Positions 34,275-41,763 of a DNA stretch of 64,000 nucleotides are shown here, in pieces. The notes beneath the pieces were generated by a model. That model did no database searches. It worked only from the letters and a program-made list of their open reading frames with translations, and was not told the origin of the DNA. Both the position numbers and the translations under genes were made by a program. Each line of letters opens with the position of its first letter. Within the stretch, counting starts at the first letter, position 1. The DNA lies in contig NZ_LOCQ01000057.1 of the NCBI RefSeq assembly GCF_001677885.1, forward strand, positions 186,001 through 250,000, in the 5' to 3' direction. Origin of the DNA: Janthinobacterium psychrotolerans (GTDB lineage: Bacteria > Pseudomonadota > Gammaproteobacteria > Burkholderiales > Burkholderiaceae_D).

Positions 34275-34913
34275 TCAGCCTTCGGCATAAAGCAGCGCAT
34301 CGGCCTCGCGCACGGCCGACGTCAACAGCGCCAGCTTGAGGATGTCGAGCCGGCCGTCGGTGCGCACGCGCGAGCACAGGTCGATGCCATACGGGCGCAC
34401 CTGGCGCAGGGCACCGGCCACATTGCTGTCGTCGAGGCCGCCGGCCAGGAACACGGGTACGGGGCTGGCGCGCACGAAGCGCGCGCTGATGGCCCAGTCG
34501 TGGCTGCGGCCCGTATCGAGCAAAAAGGCGTGCACATGGGGCGCATGGGCCGGTATCATCGCCAGCGCGTCGCCGCCTTCCACATGAATCACCTGCACCC
34601 GGCGCACCTGCGGCAGCAGGCGTGCCAGTTCGGCCACTTCCTGTGGAGCAATATGGTTGACGATCTGCACCGTCGTCGGCAAGGTCGCGGCCACATGCTC
34701 GGCGATGCGGCTGGCGGTGGTCTCGGCCGTCAGTAAAAACGTGGACACCGGCGGCGGCGCCCAGGCGGCAATCTTCGCGATGCGCGCGTCGGGGAGCACG
34801 CCGGGACCGCACGGCACGGCCGCCACCAGGCCCAGCGCGTCGGCGCCGGCGGCAATCGCCAGTTGCGCTTCATCGATGGAAGCGATGCAGCAGATCTTGA
34901 TACGGGTTCTCAT
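34275..34913 (-). CDS. TrpF-like (phosphoribosylanthranilate isomerase family) protein
   Basis: This 212-aa protein has a TIM-barrel with TrpF-like landmarks: RIKICCIASIDEAQLAIAAG (the catalytic Cys region of TrpF is KICG), ADALGLV, VIHVEGGDAL, LLDTGRSHDW (the Asp region), PVFLAGGLDDSNV and GIDLCSRVRTDGRLD. Canonical TrpF has 'SGVE' where this has 'SRVR', and 'CG' where this has 'CC', so it may be a paralogue with another substrate. There are no trp genes nearby. The start at 34913 matches the family opening; frames upstream offer two more ATGs. It is convergent with the transferase gene. Confidence 0.65.
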   Translation of the reverse strand: MRTRIKICCIASIDEAQLAIAAGADALGLVAAVPCGPGVLPDARIAKIAAWAPPPVSTFLLTAETTASRIAEHVAATLPTTVQIVNHIAPQEVAELARLLPQVRRVQVIHVEGGDALAMIPAHAPHVHAFLLDTGRSHDWAISARFVRASPVPVFLAGGLDDSNVAGALRQVRPYGIDLCSRVRTDGRLDILKLALLTSAVREADALLYAEG

Positions 34914-35054
34914 GATGGCCAACATTACAACACGCTGCACGCCAGCAAGCCAGCCACGCGGTCAAGCCGGCGCACAATTGTGGCCGCGATTGACAGGCGG
35001 CGGACGGCAAACGATACTGGTTCGCTCCATCTTGCACAGACAGGTAGCAGGCTC

Positions 35055-35465
35055 ATGGCCGATTTTGAGATACGCAAGGAGTGCCCGCCACAGCTGTGCG
35101 ACTGCGCGCGCGAACGGCTGCTGGCCGACGCGCAGGCCGACCTTGCCATCCTGCGCCTGAACCTGACCGAAGAAAAACGCCTGCTGGCCCATATCGAGAG
35201 CATCAGCACGCTGGAAGGCTTGCGCAAGCTGGAAAAAAACCTGCAGAAAAACCTGGGCGTGGTGCTGCGCATCGCACCCGGCGGCGGCGAAGTGCGCACC
35301 ATGCGCGGCTTCCAGATTCAACTGCTGGAACAGCCCGGCCTGTGCCGCAAGACGCGCGCGGCGATACCGGCGGCGGTGCGGCGCTGTTTGGCCGCGCATC
35401 CGGAAATCGCGTTTGCGATATTGAATGAAAATGATTTGCTGGGTGGGATCGGGGCGCTCCCGTAG
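35055..35465 (+). CDS. Uncharacterised 136-aa protein with N-terminal Cys cluster
   Basis: I recognise no family. The N-terminus has CPPQLCDCARERLL. A charged helical part follows (LNLTEEKRLLAHIESISTLEGLRKLEKNL) and then a small beta-rich C-terminus (VVLRIAPGGGEVRTMRGF). Codon use matches its neighbours. The start at 35055 is the first ATG after the divergent TrpF-like gene that gives this compact protein. The stop is immediately followed by a REP-like repeat. Confidence 0.65.
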   Translation: MADFEIRKECPPQLCDCARERLLADAQADLAILRLNLTEEKRLLAHIESISTLEGLRKLEKNLQKNLGVVLRIAPGGGEVRTMRGFQIQLLEQPGLCRKTRAAIPAAVRRCLAAHPEIAFAILNENDLLGGIGALP

Positions 35466-35564
35466 GTCGTATTAGCGCGCAAGCGCGTAATGCGACAACA
35501 CCACGGTCGGGGCCAACAAGGTTGTCGGATTACGGCCCCATGGGCCTAATCCGACCTACGCAGT
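35463..35564. repeat. REP-like palindromic element, copy B (complete, with outer inverted repeat)
   Basis: The outer arms GTAGGTCGTATTAG and CTAATCCGACCTAC match at 13 of 14 positions. Inside are a hairpin with arms ATTAGCGCGC/GCGCGTAAT and a second hairpin with perfect arms GTCGGATTA/TAATCCGAC plus GGCCC/GGGCC. The right arm contains the stop codon (CTA on this strand) of the RlmN-like gene. Related elements are at 5314 and 61509. Confidence 0.75.
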
Positions 35565-36584
35565 CCGTATTTCAATGACTTTTTTGCCCTTGGCGGCACG
35601 TGCCCTGAGCTGCCCGCAGCCGCCCTCCACATCCTGCCCCGCCGAATCGCGCAGCTTGGTCAGCACGCCGCGCTCGTGCAGGCGGGTGGCGATGGCGCGC
35701 GCCTGCTCCCAGCTGGGGCGTTTGAACGGCAGGTCGTCGATGGTGTTATACGGAATCATGTTCAGCACCGCGTACTTGCCCTTGAGCAGTTCGACGATGC
35801 CGTCGAGCTCATCGTCGCCGTCGTTGACGCCTTCCATCAGGGTCCATTGATACTGCACCGGGTAACCGGTCAGGCGCGCATACGATTCGCCGAATTCGAC
35901 CAGTTCGCGCGGCGTGAGTTTCGGCGCGCGCGGCAGCAGCTGTTCGCGCAAGTCCGGCTTGGTGGTGTGCAGGGACAGCGCCAGCGCGGGTTTCACGCGG
36001 CCCTGCGGCAGGCGCTCGAAGGCGCGCGGGTCGCCGACGGTGGAAAACACCAGGTTCTTGTGGCCGATATTGCCTTCCGTGCCCAGCAGCTCGATCGCTT
36101 CCATCACATTGGCAAGATTATGGGCCGGCTCGCCCATGCCCATGAAGACGACTTTTTTCACCGGCCGCAAGGTGCGCGCCAGCACCACCTGCGCCACGAT
36201 CTCGCCACTGCTGACCTGCCGTATCAGGCCATCGCGGCCCGTCATGCAGAACTGGCAGCCGACCGCGCAGCCGACCTGGCTTGACACGCACAGGCCATCG
36301 CGCGGCAGCAGCACGCTTTCCACCGTCTGCCCGTCGTGCAGGCCGACCAGCAATCGCGCCGAGCCGTCGGCGCCGGGATGGGTGCTGAGCAGCTTGAGCA
36401 TGGCCTGCAACTCGATGTCGAGCGCAGGCAAGGCGCCGCGCACCGGCAGCGGCAGGAAATCTTCGGCGCGGCGCCGGCCCTGGTCGTGCGGCTGCGCCTG
36501 TATCCAGTCGCGCAGCACGCGCTGTTCGTGCAGGGGCTTGGCGCCGAGCGCGCGCAGGCGCTGGCGGATGGTCTCGATTTGCAT
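35556..36584 (-). CDS. RlmN/Cfr-family radical-SAM RNA methyltransferase
   Basis: This 342-aa protein has CAVGCQFCMTG, the CxxxCxxC cluster motif, near residues 105-115, and VVFMGMGEPAHN (the SAM-binding GEP). The C-terminal DSAGQDVEGGCGQL carries the methyl-carrying Cys. RlmN methylates A2503 of 23S rRNA and a tRNA adenine. This protein is somewhat shorter than typical RlmN, and betaproteobacteria usually have another RlmN elsewhere, so it may be a paralogue with a different RNA target. The start at 36584 lacks a clear ribosome site. The stop codon lies inside the neighbouring repeat. Confidence 0.8.
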   Translation of the reverse strand: MQIETIRQRLRALGAKPLHEQRVLRDWIQAQPHDQGRRRAEDFLPLPVRGALPALDIELQAMLKLLSTHPGADGSARLLVGLHDGQTVESVLLPRDGLCVSSQVGCAVGCQFCMTGRDGLIRQVSSGEIVAQVVLARTLRPVKKVVFMGMGEPAHNLANVMEAIELLGTEGNIGHKNLVFSTVGDPRAFERLPQGRVKPALALSLHTTKPDLREQLLPRAPKLTPRELVEFGESYARLTGYPVQYQWTLMEGVNDGDDELDGIVELLKGKYAVLNMIPYNTIDDLPFKRPSWEQARAIATRLHERGVLTKLRDSAGQDVEGGCGQLRARAAKGKKVIEIRTA

Positions 36585-36604
36585 GGTGGCGGAAAGCGGC
36601 CGTC

Positions 36605-36946
36605 TTATACCTTTTTGACGAACTCGGTTTTCAGGCTCATCTGGCCGAAACCGTCGATCTTGCAATCGATATCGTGGTCGCTGTCGACCAGGCGAATGTT
36701 CTTGACCTTGGTGCCCATCTTGACGACGCCGCCGCCACCTTTCAGTTTCAGGTCCTTGATAACGCTGACCGTGTCGCCGTCCTGCAGGATATTGCCGGCC
36801 GCATCACGGTAGACTTTCGCGCCCTCTTCCACCGCCTCGCCGGCCGTGGCCGACCATTCATGCGCGCATTCAGGGCAGACGAGATTGCTGCCATCTTCGT
36901 ACGTGTATTCGGACTGGCATTGCGGGCATGGAGGTAATGTGCTCAT
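36605..36946 (-). CDS. yjdM: YjdM/PhnA-like zinc-ribbon protein
   Basis: This 113-aa protein has an N-terminal zinc ribbon with two CxxC knuckles (CPQC at 8-11 and CPEC at 24-27). It continues with the YjdM core ([25 protein letters not shown] and [20 protein letters not shown]). Despite the old 'alkylphosphonate' name its function is unknown. It is probably co-transcribed with the downstream methyltransferase gene, 20 bases away. Confidence 0.9.
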   Translation of the reverse strand: MSTLPPCPQCQSEYTYEDGSNLVCPECAHEWSATAGEAVEEGAKVYRDAAGNILQDGDTVSVIKDLKLKGGGGVVKMGTKVKNIRLVDSDHDIDCKIDGFGQMSLKTEFVKKV

Positions 36947-37004
36947 TCTTTTCTCGGTCTGGTGAACGGCCGCTGGCCGTAAAAGCCGACATTATAAGCG
37001 CTAC

Positions 37005-37026
37005 GCCCGCCATCGGCGGGCTTTTT
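37005..37026 (+). terminator. Hairpin with T-run next to a TATAAT box
   Basis: GCCCGCC-ATC-GGCGGGC followed by TTTTT on the plus strand looks like an intrinsic terminator. No plus-strand gene ends here. The hairpin lies between the end of the hydrolase gene and the start of yjdM (both minus). On the minus strand a perfect TATAAT (rc of 36991-36996) lies just beyond, so the hairpin is also in the yjdM promoter region. Confidence 0.45.
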
Positions 37027-37045
37027 CGCATAGGGCGCCGCAGCC

Positions 37046-38008
37046 TTATTTGATGTTTTTATCCAGGAAGGCGCGGATCACCGGCACGATCTCGCGGGCA
37101 TGCGTTTCAAGGGCAAAGTGGCCGGTGTCGTAGAAGCGGATATCGGCGTTGGGCAAATCGCGTTTCCATGCCTGCGCACCGGCCGGCAGGAAAAACGGAT
37201 CGTTCTTGCCCCAGACGGCCAGCAGCGGCGGTTGCTGCTGGCGGAAATAGGCGTGGAACTGCGGGTACATGCGCACATTGGACGCGTAATCGAGCAGCAG
37301 GTCGAGCTGGATGTCGGCGTTGCCCGGACGTGCCACCCGCATGCCTTCCAGGGTATAGCCGTCGGGAGAAACGCTGCTTGGATCGGGCACGCCTTCCAGA
37401 TACTGCCATTTCATCCCGGCCGGCGTCGGAAAGTCGGCCTGCGCCGCGCGGTTTTGCGCCGTCGGCGCCTGCCAGTATTGCTTGATGCCGTCCCAGCCCT
37501 TGGACAGTCCCTCTTCATAGGCGTTGCCGTTCTGCGAGATGATGGCCGTGATGCGCGCAGGATGGGCCAGCGCCAGGCGCCAGCCGACTGGCGCGCCGTA
37601 GTCATGCACCATGATGGCGTAGCGGTCCAGCTTCAACTGCTCGGTGAAACGGTTCATGGTCCGGGTGATGTTGTCGAAGGTGTAGGCGTAGTGTTCGCGC
37701 GCCGGCGCTTCGGTGTAGCCGAAGGAAGGCAGGTCCGGCGCCACCACGTGATAGCGGTCGCTCAGCGCCGGGATCACGTCGCGGTACATGAACGAAGACC
37801 CGGCAAATCCATGCAGCAGCACGATGGTCGGCGCGGCAGGGTCGCCCGCCTCGCGGTAAAACACGTTCACGTCGCCGACCTTTTCAAACCGGTAGTGTAC
37901 CTGCGCCTTGTCGGCGGCCGACATGGGGACGGCGGCGGGAGCGGCGGCTGCGCTGGCGGCGATGGCCAGGGTGGTCGCGGCGGCGAGGGTGGTGGCTTTG
38001 CTATTCAT
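37046..38008 (-). CDS. Secreted alpha/beta hydrolase, haloalkane dehalogenase / epoxide hydrolase-like
   Basis: This 320-aa protein has a signal peptide (TTLAIAASAAAAPAA, cleavage near residue 25). The oxyanion region is LLHGFAGSSFMYRD, and the nucleophile elbow VHDYGAPVGW has Asp in place of Ser, which is the hallmark of dehalogenases and epoxide hydrolases. The acid region is GKNDPFFLPAG and the catalytic His is in TGHFALETH. It should hydrolyse an epoxide, halide or similar electrophile in the periplasm. It is divergent from a CGNR regulator, and the two share a short control region with repeated GGTTAC half-sites, so that regulator probably controls it. Confidence 0.85.
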   Translation of the reverse strand: MNSKATTLAAATTLAIAASAAAAPAAVPMSAADKAQVHYRFEKVGDVNVFYREAGDPAAPTIVLLHGFAGSSFMYRDVIPALSDRYHVVAPDLPSFGYTEAPAREHYAYTFDNITRTMNRFTEQLKLDRYAIMVHDYGAPVGWRLALAHPARITAIISQNGNAYEEGLSKGWDGIKQYWQAPTAQNRAAQADFPTPAGMKWQYLEGVPDPSSVSPDGYTLEGMRVARPGNADIQLDLLLDYASNVRMYPQFHAYFRQQQPPLLAVWGKNDPFFLPAGAQAWKRDLPNADIRFYDTGHFALETHAREIVPVIRAFLDKNIK

Positions 38009-38019
38009 GGTTTTTCCTT

Positions 38020-38092
38020 GTAACCGTTAAAGTGAGTATTTGAAGGTTACAGGCATTTATGGTAACCTGTCAATATTATTTTCAAAGGTTAC
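38020..38092. promoter_or_regulatory. Array of four GGTTAC/GTAACC half-sites, two 42-base-spaced pairs
   Basis: GTAACC occurs at 38020 and 38062, and GGTTAC at 38045 and 38087. Each motif recurs after exactly 42 bases (four helical turns). The inner pair forms an inverted repeat AGGTTAC-N11-GTAACCT. The array fills the space between the divergent hydrolase and CGNR genes and touches both ribosome sites. This suggests cooperative autoregulation. Confidence 0.6.
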
Positions 38093-38106
38093 AAAAAGGT
38101 GACAAC

Positions 38107-38682
38107 ATGACGCAGCATCCTGAGCACGCCCCACATTTCATCGGCAACGACCTGGCGCTCGATTTCATCAACAGCGCCTTTGGCATGGGCGATGACAGCC
38201 GGGATTGTCTGGACGACGACGCCGGCGCGCTGGCGTGGCTCAAGGCGGCGGGACTGCTGGCGCCCGATTTCGATGCGCCGGTGGCCGGACTGGCGACACT
38301 GGCACAGTCGCTGCGCACGGCGGCGGAGCGGCTGATCGATTTGAACAAGCCGCGTGAGCCAACCGACTTCGCGGTGGTGAACCGGATACTGGAGACTGGC
38401 CGCGCTGTGCGCACGCTGGCGCAGGGCGAAGGCAACAACGTCGTATTATTGGAACGGCGCCGCGACGACAGCGCGGCCAGCTTGCTCGAACCGGTGGCAA
38501 CGGCGCTGGTCCAACTGCTGGCGCAAGGGAACCTGGCACAAGTGCGCCAGTGCGAGGCGCACGATTGCACGCTGCGCTTTCTGGACGTCACCAAATCGGG
38601 CCGCCGTCGCTGGTGCAGCATGGCCGTGTGCGGCAACCGCATGAAGGTTGCCGCTTTCCGGGCGCGCAAGGAAGCCAGATAG
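38107..38682 (+). CDS. CGNR zinc-finger (ABATE-domain) transcriptional regulator
   Basis: This 191-aa protein has the N-terminal ABATE domain (FIGNDLALDFINS, then DAGALAWLKAAGLL) followed by the C-terminal CGNR zinc finger C(x4)C...WCSMAVCGNRMKVAAFRAR. This family is thought to be ligand-responsive DNA-binding regulators. The ATG at 38107 follows AAGGTGA. It is divergent from the secreted hydrolase with an operator array between them, so the hydrolase is the likely target. The aldehyde dehydrogenase 63 bases downstream may be co-regulated. Confidence 0.88.
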   Translation: MTQHPEHAPHFIGNDLALDFINSAFGMGDDSRDCLDDDAGALAWLKAAGLLAPDFDAPVAGLATLAQSLRTAAERLIDLNKPREPTDFAVVNRILETGRAVRTLAQGEGNNVVLLERRRDDSAASLLEPVATALVQLLAQGNLAQVRQCEAHDCTLRFLDVTKSGRRRWCSMAVCGNRMKVAAFRARKEAR

Positions 38683-38683
38683 C

Positions 38684-38710
38684 GCCTGCCGGGCAAGGCG
38701 CCGGGCAGGC
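38684..38710 (+). terminator. GC-rich hairpin after the CGNR gene
   Basis: GCCTGCC pairs with GGCAGGC around a 13-base loop directly after the stop. There is no T-run, so it is a weak terminator candidate or an attenuating hairpin ahead of the dehydrogenase gene. Confidence 0.3.
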
Positions 38711-38745
38711 AAAACAATTCATTTCCACTGACAGGAGTTACCGCA

Positions 38746-40191
38746 ATGACGACATCAAGCTATCCCGACACCCGCCTTCTGATCGCCAATGAGTGGGTGG
38801 ACGCCACCGGCGGCAAATCGATCCCCGTGCTCAACCCGGCCACCGGACAGGCGATCGGCACGGTCGCCCATGCCAGCATCGCCGACCTGGACCGCGCGCT
38901 TGCCGCCGCCCAGCAGGGTTTCGAGACCTGGCGCGCCGTGCCGGCGGCCGAACGCGCCGCCATCATGCGCCGCGCCGCCTCGCTGCTGCGCGAACGCGCC
39001 GTCGATATCGCCCGCCAGATGACGCAGGAACAAGGCAAGCCGCTGGGCGAAGCGAAAGTTGAAATTTTGGCGGGCGCCGACATCATCGACTGGTTTGCCG
39101 CCGAAGGCATGCGCGTGTATGGCCGCATCGTGCCGTCGCGCAACCCGGCCGCGCAGCAGCTGGTGCTGAAGGAACCGGTCGGCCCGGTCGCCGCCTTCAC
39201 GCCGTGGAATTTCCCGATCAACCAGATCGTGCGCAAGCTGTCGGCCGCGCTGGCCACCGGCTGCTCCTTCCTGTGCAAGGCGCCCGAAGAAACGCCGGCC
39301 TCGCCGGCGGCGCTGATGCAATGTTTCGTCGACGCCGGCCTGCCGGCGGGCGTGCTGGGCCTGGTGTTTGGCGACCCGGCCGAAATCTCGGGCTATTTGA
39401 TACCGCATCCGGTGATCCGCAAGGTGACCTTTACCGGTTCCACGCCGGTGGGCAAACAGCTGGCCGCGCTGGCGGGCGCCCACATGAAACGCGTAACGAT
39501 GGAGCTGGGTGGCCACGCGCCGGTGATCGTTGCGGAAGACGCCGATGTGGCCTTGGCCGTCAAAGCGGCCGGCGGCGCCAAGTTCCGCAATGCCGGCCAG
39601 GTCTGCATCTCGCCGACCCGCTTTTTGGTGCACAACGCGGTAAAGGCGGAATTCACCCGCGCGCTGGTCGCGCATGCCGAAGGCCTGACCCTGGGCGATG
39701 GCCTGCAGGCCGGCACCAACCTGGGGCCGCTGGCCAATGCGCGCCGTCTCACGGCCATGGCCAAGGTGGTCGAAGACGCACAGGCCAGGGGCGCGACGCT
39801 GGCCACCGGCGGCAGCCGTGTCGGCAACGCCGGCAACTTTTTCGCGCCGACCGTGTTCGCCGATGTGCCACTGGACGCGAGCATCTTCAACGACGAGCCG
39901 TTCGGCCCGATCGCCGGCATCCGCGGCTTCGACAGCCTGGAAGAAGCCATCCTGGAAGCGAACCGCCTGCCCTACGGCCTGGCCGGCTATGCCTATACGC
40001 GCTCGATCAGGAATGCCCAGCTGCTGATGAACCGCATGGAAGTGGGCATGTTGTGGATCAACCAGAGCGCCACCCCGAGCGCCGAAATGCCGTTTGGCGG
40101 CATCAAGGATTCGGGCTATGGCACCGAAGGCGGGCCGGAGGCGCTGGAGTCCTACCTGAACACCAAGGCGGTGTCGATGGTTGGCGTGTAA
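38746..40191 (+). CDS. NAD(P)-dependent aldehyde dehydrogenase (succinate-semialdehyde type)
   Basis: This 481-aa enzyme has the ALDH landmarks [25 protein letters not shown] (cofactor loop), [11 protein letters not shown] (catalytic Glu), and [13 protein letters not shown] with the nucleophilic Cys near residue 286. It ends [17 protein letters not shown]. It is closest in look to GabD-like succinate-semialdehyde or glycolaldehyde dehydrogenases, but the substrate is not certain. AGGAG precedes the start. Position downstream of the regulator and near an epoxide hydrolase-like gene suggests oxidation of an aldehyde from the same compound. Confidence 0.9.
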   Translation: MTTSSYPDTRLLIANEWVDATGGKSIPVLNPATGQAIGTVAHASIADLDRALAAAQQGFETWRAVPAAERAAIMRRAASLLRERAVDIARQMTQEQGKPLGEAKVEILAGADIIDWFAAEGMRVYGRIVPSRNPAAQQLVLKEPVGPVAAFTPWNFPINQIVRKLSAALATGCSFLCKAPEETPASPAALMQCFVDAGLPAGVLGLVFGDPAEISGYLIPHPVIRKVTFTGSTPVGKQLAALAGAHMKRVTMELGGHAPVIVAEDADVALAVKAAGGAKFRNAGQVCISPTRFLVHNAVKAEFTRALVAHAEGLTLGDGLQAGTNLGPLANARRLTAMAKVVEDAQARGATLATGGSRVGNAGNFFAPTVFADVPLDASIFNDEPFGPIAGIRGFDSLEEAILEANRLPYGLAGYAYTRSIRNAQLLMNRMEVGMLWINQSATPSAEMPFGGIKDSGYGTEGGPEALESYLNTKAVSMVGV

Positions 40192-40217
40192 GGATGTTCG
40201 TGGCGGACGTGGCCGGC

Positions 40218-40240
40218 GCGGGCTTGCCAGGCCCGCCTTT
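40218..40240. terminator. Convergent-gene hairpin
   Basis: GCGGGC-TTGCCAG-GCCCGC followed by CTTT lies between the convergent aldehyde dehydrogenase and dmeF genes. It could end transcription, though the T-run is short. Confidence 0.4.
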
Positions 40241-40245
40241 CACTT

Positions 40246-41211
40246 TCAGGCACGCCGCACTATTTCTATCGTGCTGTGCACGATCTCTTCATGGATGCCG
40301 ATGCGCGCGCGCAGCCGTTCCGGCGTCAGCGCCGCATCGCGGCTGACCACCGACAGCGCGCACGAATAGAGCTGCTTGCCGACGCGCCAGACGTGCAGGT
40401 CGACGATGCGCGGCGTGTCGCCGCCCTCTTCCACTTCCACCGCCTCGCGGATTTCCTGCACCACCGGGTGATCCATCTCGCGGTCCAGCAGCACCTTGCC
40501 GGTTTCCTGCATCAGCTTTTTCGCCCATAGCGCCACCAGCACGGCGCCGGCCACGCCCATCACCGGGTCGAGCCAGTTCCAGCCATACAGCCAGGCGCCG
40601 GCCAGCGCCAGCATGGCCAGCACCGAGGTGGCGGCATCGGCCAGCACGTGGATGTAGGCGGCCTTCATGTTCAGGTCTTCGCCATGGCCATGATGGTGCT
40701 GATGATGATCGTGACCATGGTGGTCCTGGTCGTGGCCATGGTCGTGATGGCCGCCGAGTATCAGCGCGCAGACCAGGTTGACGGCCAGGCCGATGCCGGC
40801 CACCGCCAGCGCCTGTGGATAATGAATCGCCTGCGGCGCAAACAGCCGCTCGACCGAGGCGACCACCATCAGCACGGCCACGCCCAGCAGCAGGATGGCG
40901 CTGGTATAGCCGGCCAGGATTTCGATCTTCCAGGTGCCGAAGGCGAAGCGCGGGTCGCGCGCATAGCGGCGCGAGGCGGCATAGGCAAAGGCGGCCAGGC
41001 CGATCGCCAGCGCGTGCGAACTCATGTGCCAGCCGTCGGCCAGCAGCGCCATCGAGTTGTACCACCAGCCGGCGACGATTTCCAGCACCATGGTGGCCAG
41101 GGTGATCCACATGACGACGCGCGCGCGGCGCTCCGCCTTGCCGTCGCTGGTCTCGAAAACATGTTCATGGGTCCAGGCCGACAGGTCGTCGGCCGCGTGC
41201 AGTTGCGTCAT
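40246..41211 (-). CDS. dmeF: Cation-diffusion-facilitator metal efflux protein (DmeF-like)
   Basis: This 321-aa CDF transporter has six membrane helices. Metal-site motifs are LADGWHMSSHALAIG in helix II and HVLADAATSVLAM in helix V (HxxxD). A cytoplasmic His-rich loop is at about residues 155-177 with many HH and HxH pairs, and a C-terminal domain follows (VQEIREAVEVEEGG...IVDLHVW). The His loop and the RcnR/CsoR-family regulator upstream fit DmeF-type Co2+/Ni2+ exporters. The exact metal is inferred. It lies 33 bases after dmeR and is probably transcribed with it. Confidence 0.85.
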   Translation of the reverse strand: MTQLHAADDLSAWTHEHVFETSDGKAERRARVVMWITLATMVLEIVAGWWYNSMALLADGWHMSSHALAIGLAAFAYAASRRYARDPRFAFGTWKIEILAGYTSAILLLGVAVLMVVASVERLFAPQAIHYPQALAVAGIGLAVNLVCALILGGHHDHGHDQDHHGHDHHQHHHGHGEDLNMKAAYIHVLADAATSVLAMLALAGAWLYGWNWLDPVMGVAGAVLVALWAKKLMQETGKVLLDREMDHPVVQEIREAVEVEEGGDTPRIVDLHVWRVGKQLYSCALSVVSRDAALTPERLRARIGIHEEIVHSTIEIVRRA

Positions 41212-41223
41212 GATGGTCTTTCG

Positions 41224-41253
41224 CTTATTTCAGCTTATTTCAGCTTATTTCAG
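41224..41253. repeat. Three tandem copies of a 10-base unit over the dmeR stop codon
   Basis: CTTATTTCAG is repeated exactly three times (41224, 41234, 41244). The stop codon of dmeR lies in the last copy. Each copy, read on the minus strand (CTGAAATAAG), carries the same Lys-stop codons, so loss or gain of a unit leaves the protein unchanged. Confidence 0.9.
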
Positions 41254-41523
41254 ATAGGTGCGCAGGATGGCGATGATCTCGTCGGCGCCACGGGCGCGTT
41301 CGGCGTCGCTGGCAATCGCCGGGCTGGCGACATGCTCGCGCAGGTGCTCTTCGATCACCTCGGCCATCAGGCCATTGACGGCGCCGCGCACGGCCGCGAT
41401 CAGCTGCAGCACCTCGCCGCAATCGCGCCCTTCGTCCAGCCCCCGTGCTATGCCTTCGACCTGCCCCTTGATGCGCTTGACGCGGTTCTGCAGCTTGTCC
41501 CTGTTTGCCGATGTGTGGCCCAT
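41245..41523 (-). CDS. dmeR: Metal-responsive repressor, RcnR/FrmR/CsoR family (DmeR-like)
   Basis: This 92-aa four-helix repressor contains KLQNRVKRIKGQVEGIARGL, a conserved Cys in GRDCGEVLQLIAAVRGAVNG, and HLREHV. These hold the Cys and His metal ligands of the DUF156 family. The pattern His-Cys-His fits a Ni/Co sensor (RcnR/DmeR) better than the Cys-His-Cys of copper CsoR, but this is a reading by eye. AGGATGG precedes the ATG. A G-tract operator lies upstream. It controls dmeF. Confidence 0.88.
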   Translation of the reverse strand: MGHTSANRDKLQNRVKRIKGQVEGIARGLDEGRDCGEVLQLIAAVRGAVNGLMAEVIEEHLREHVASPAIASDAERARGADEIIAILRTYLK

Positions 41524-41538
41524 GCCATCCTCGTTAAA

Positions 41539-41560
41539 ATACTGTAGGGGGGTATGGTAT
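41539..41560. promoter_or_regulatory. G-tract operator for the DmeR repressor
   Basis: ATACTGTAGGGGGGTATGG lies 16 bases ahead of the dmeR start. A G6 tract flanked by TACT/ATAC-like ends is the known operator type of the RcnR/FrmR/CsoR family, so autoregulation of dmeRF is expected. Confidence 0.7.
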
Positions 41561-41763
41561 CAGAAAATGGCCTTGCCACTCGATAAAATATCAAAAAATA
41601 CATTATTATTGCTTTACGGACCAATACCCGAATTGATATTAAGCATTAAAAATTAATGATTGGAAAAAAATCGCGAAGCACTCTACCATCAGCCATCCGC
41701 CGCCATTTTGTCGCCTGTCGACGTGCCCGCCGGCGTACCATAAAAATATCGGAGACTAGCAAC

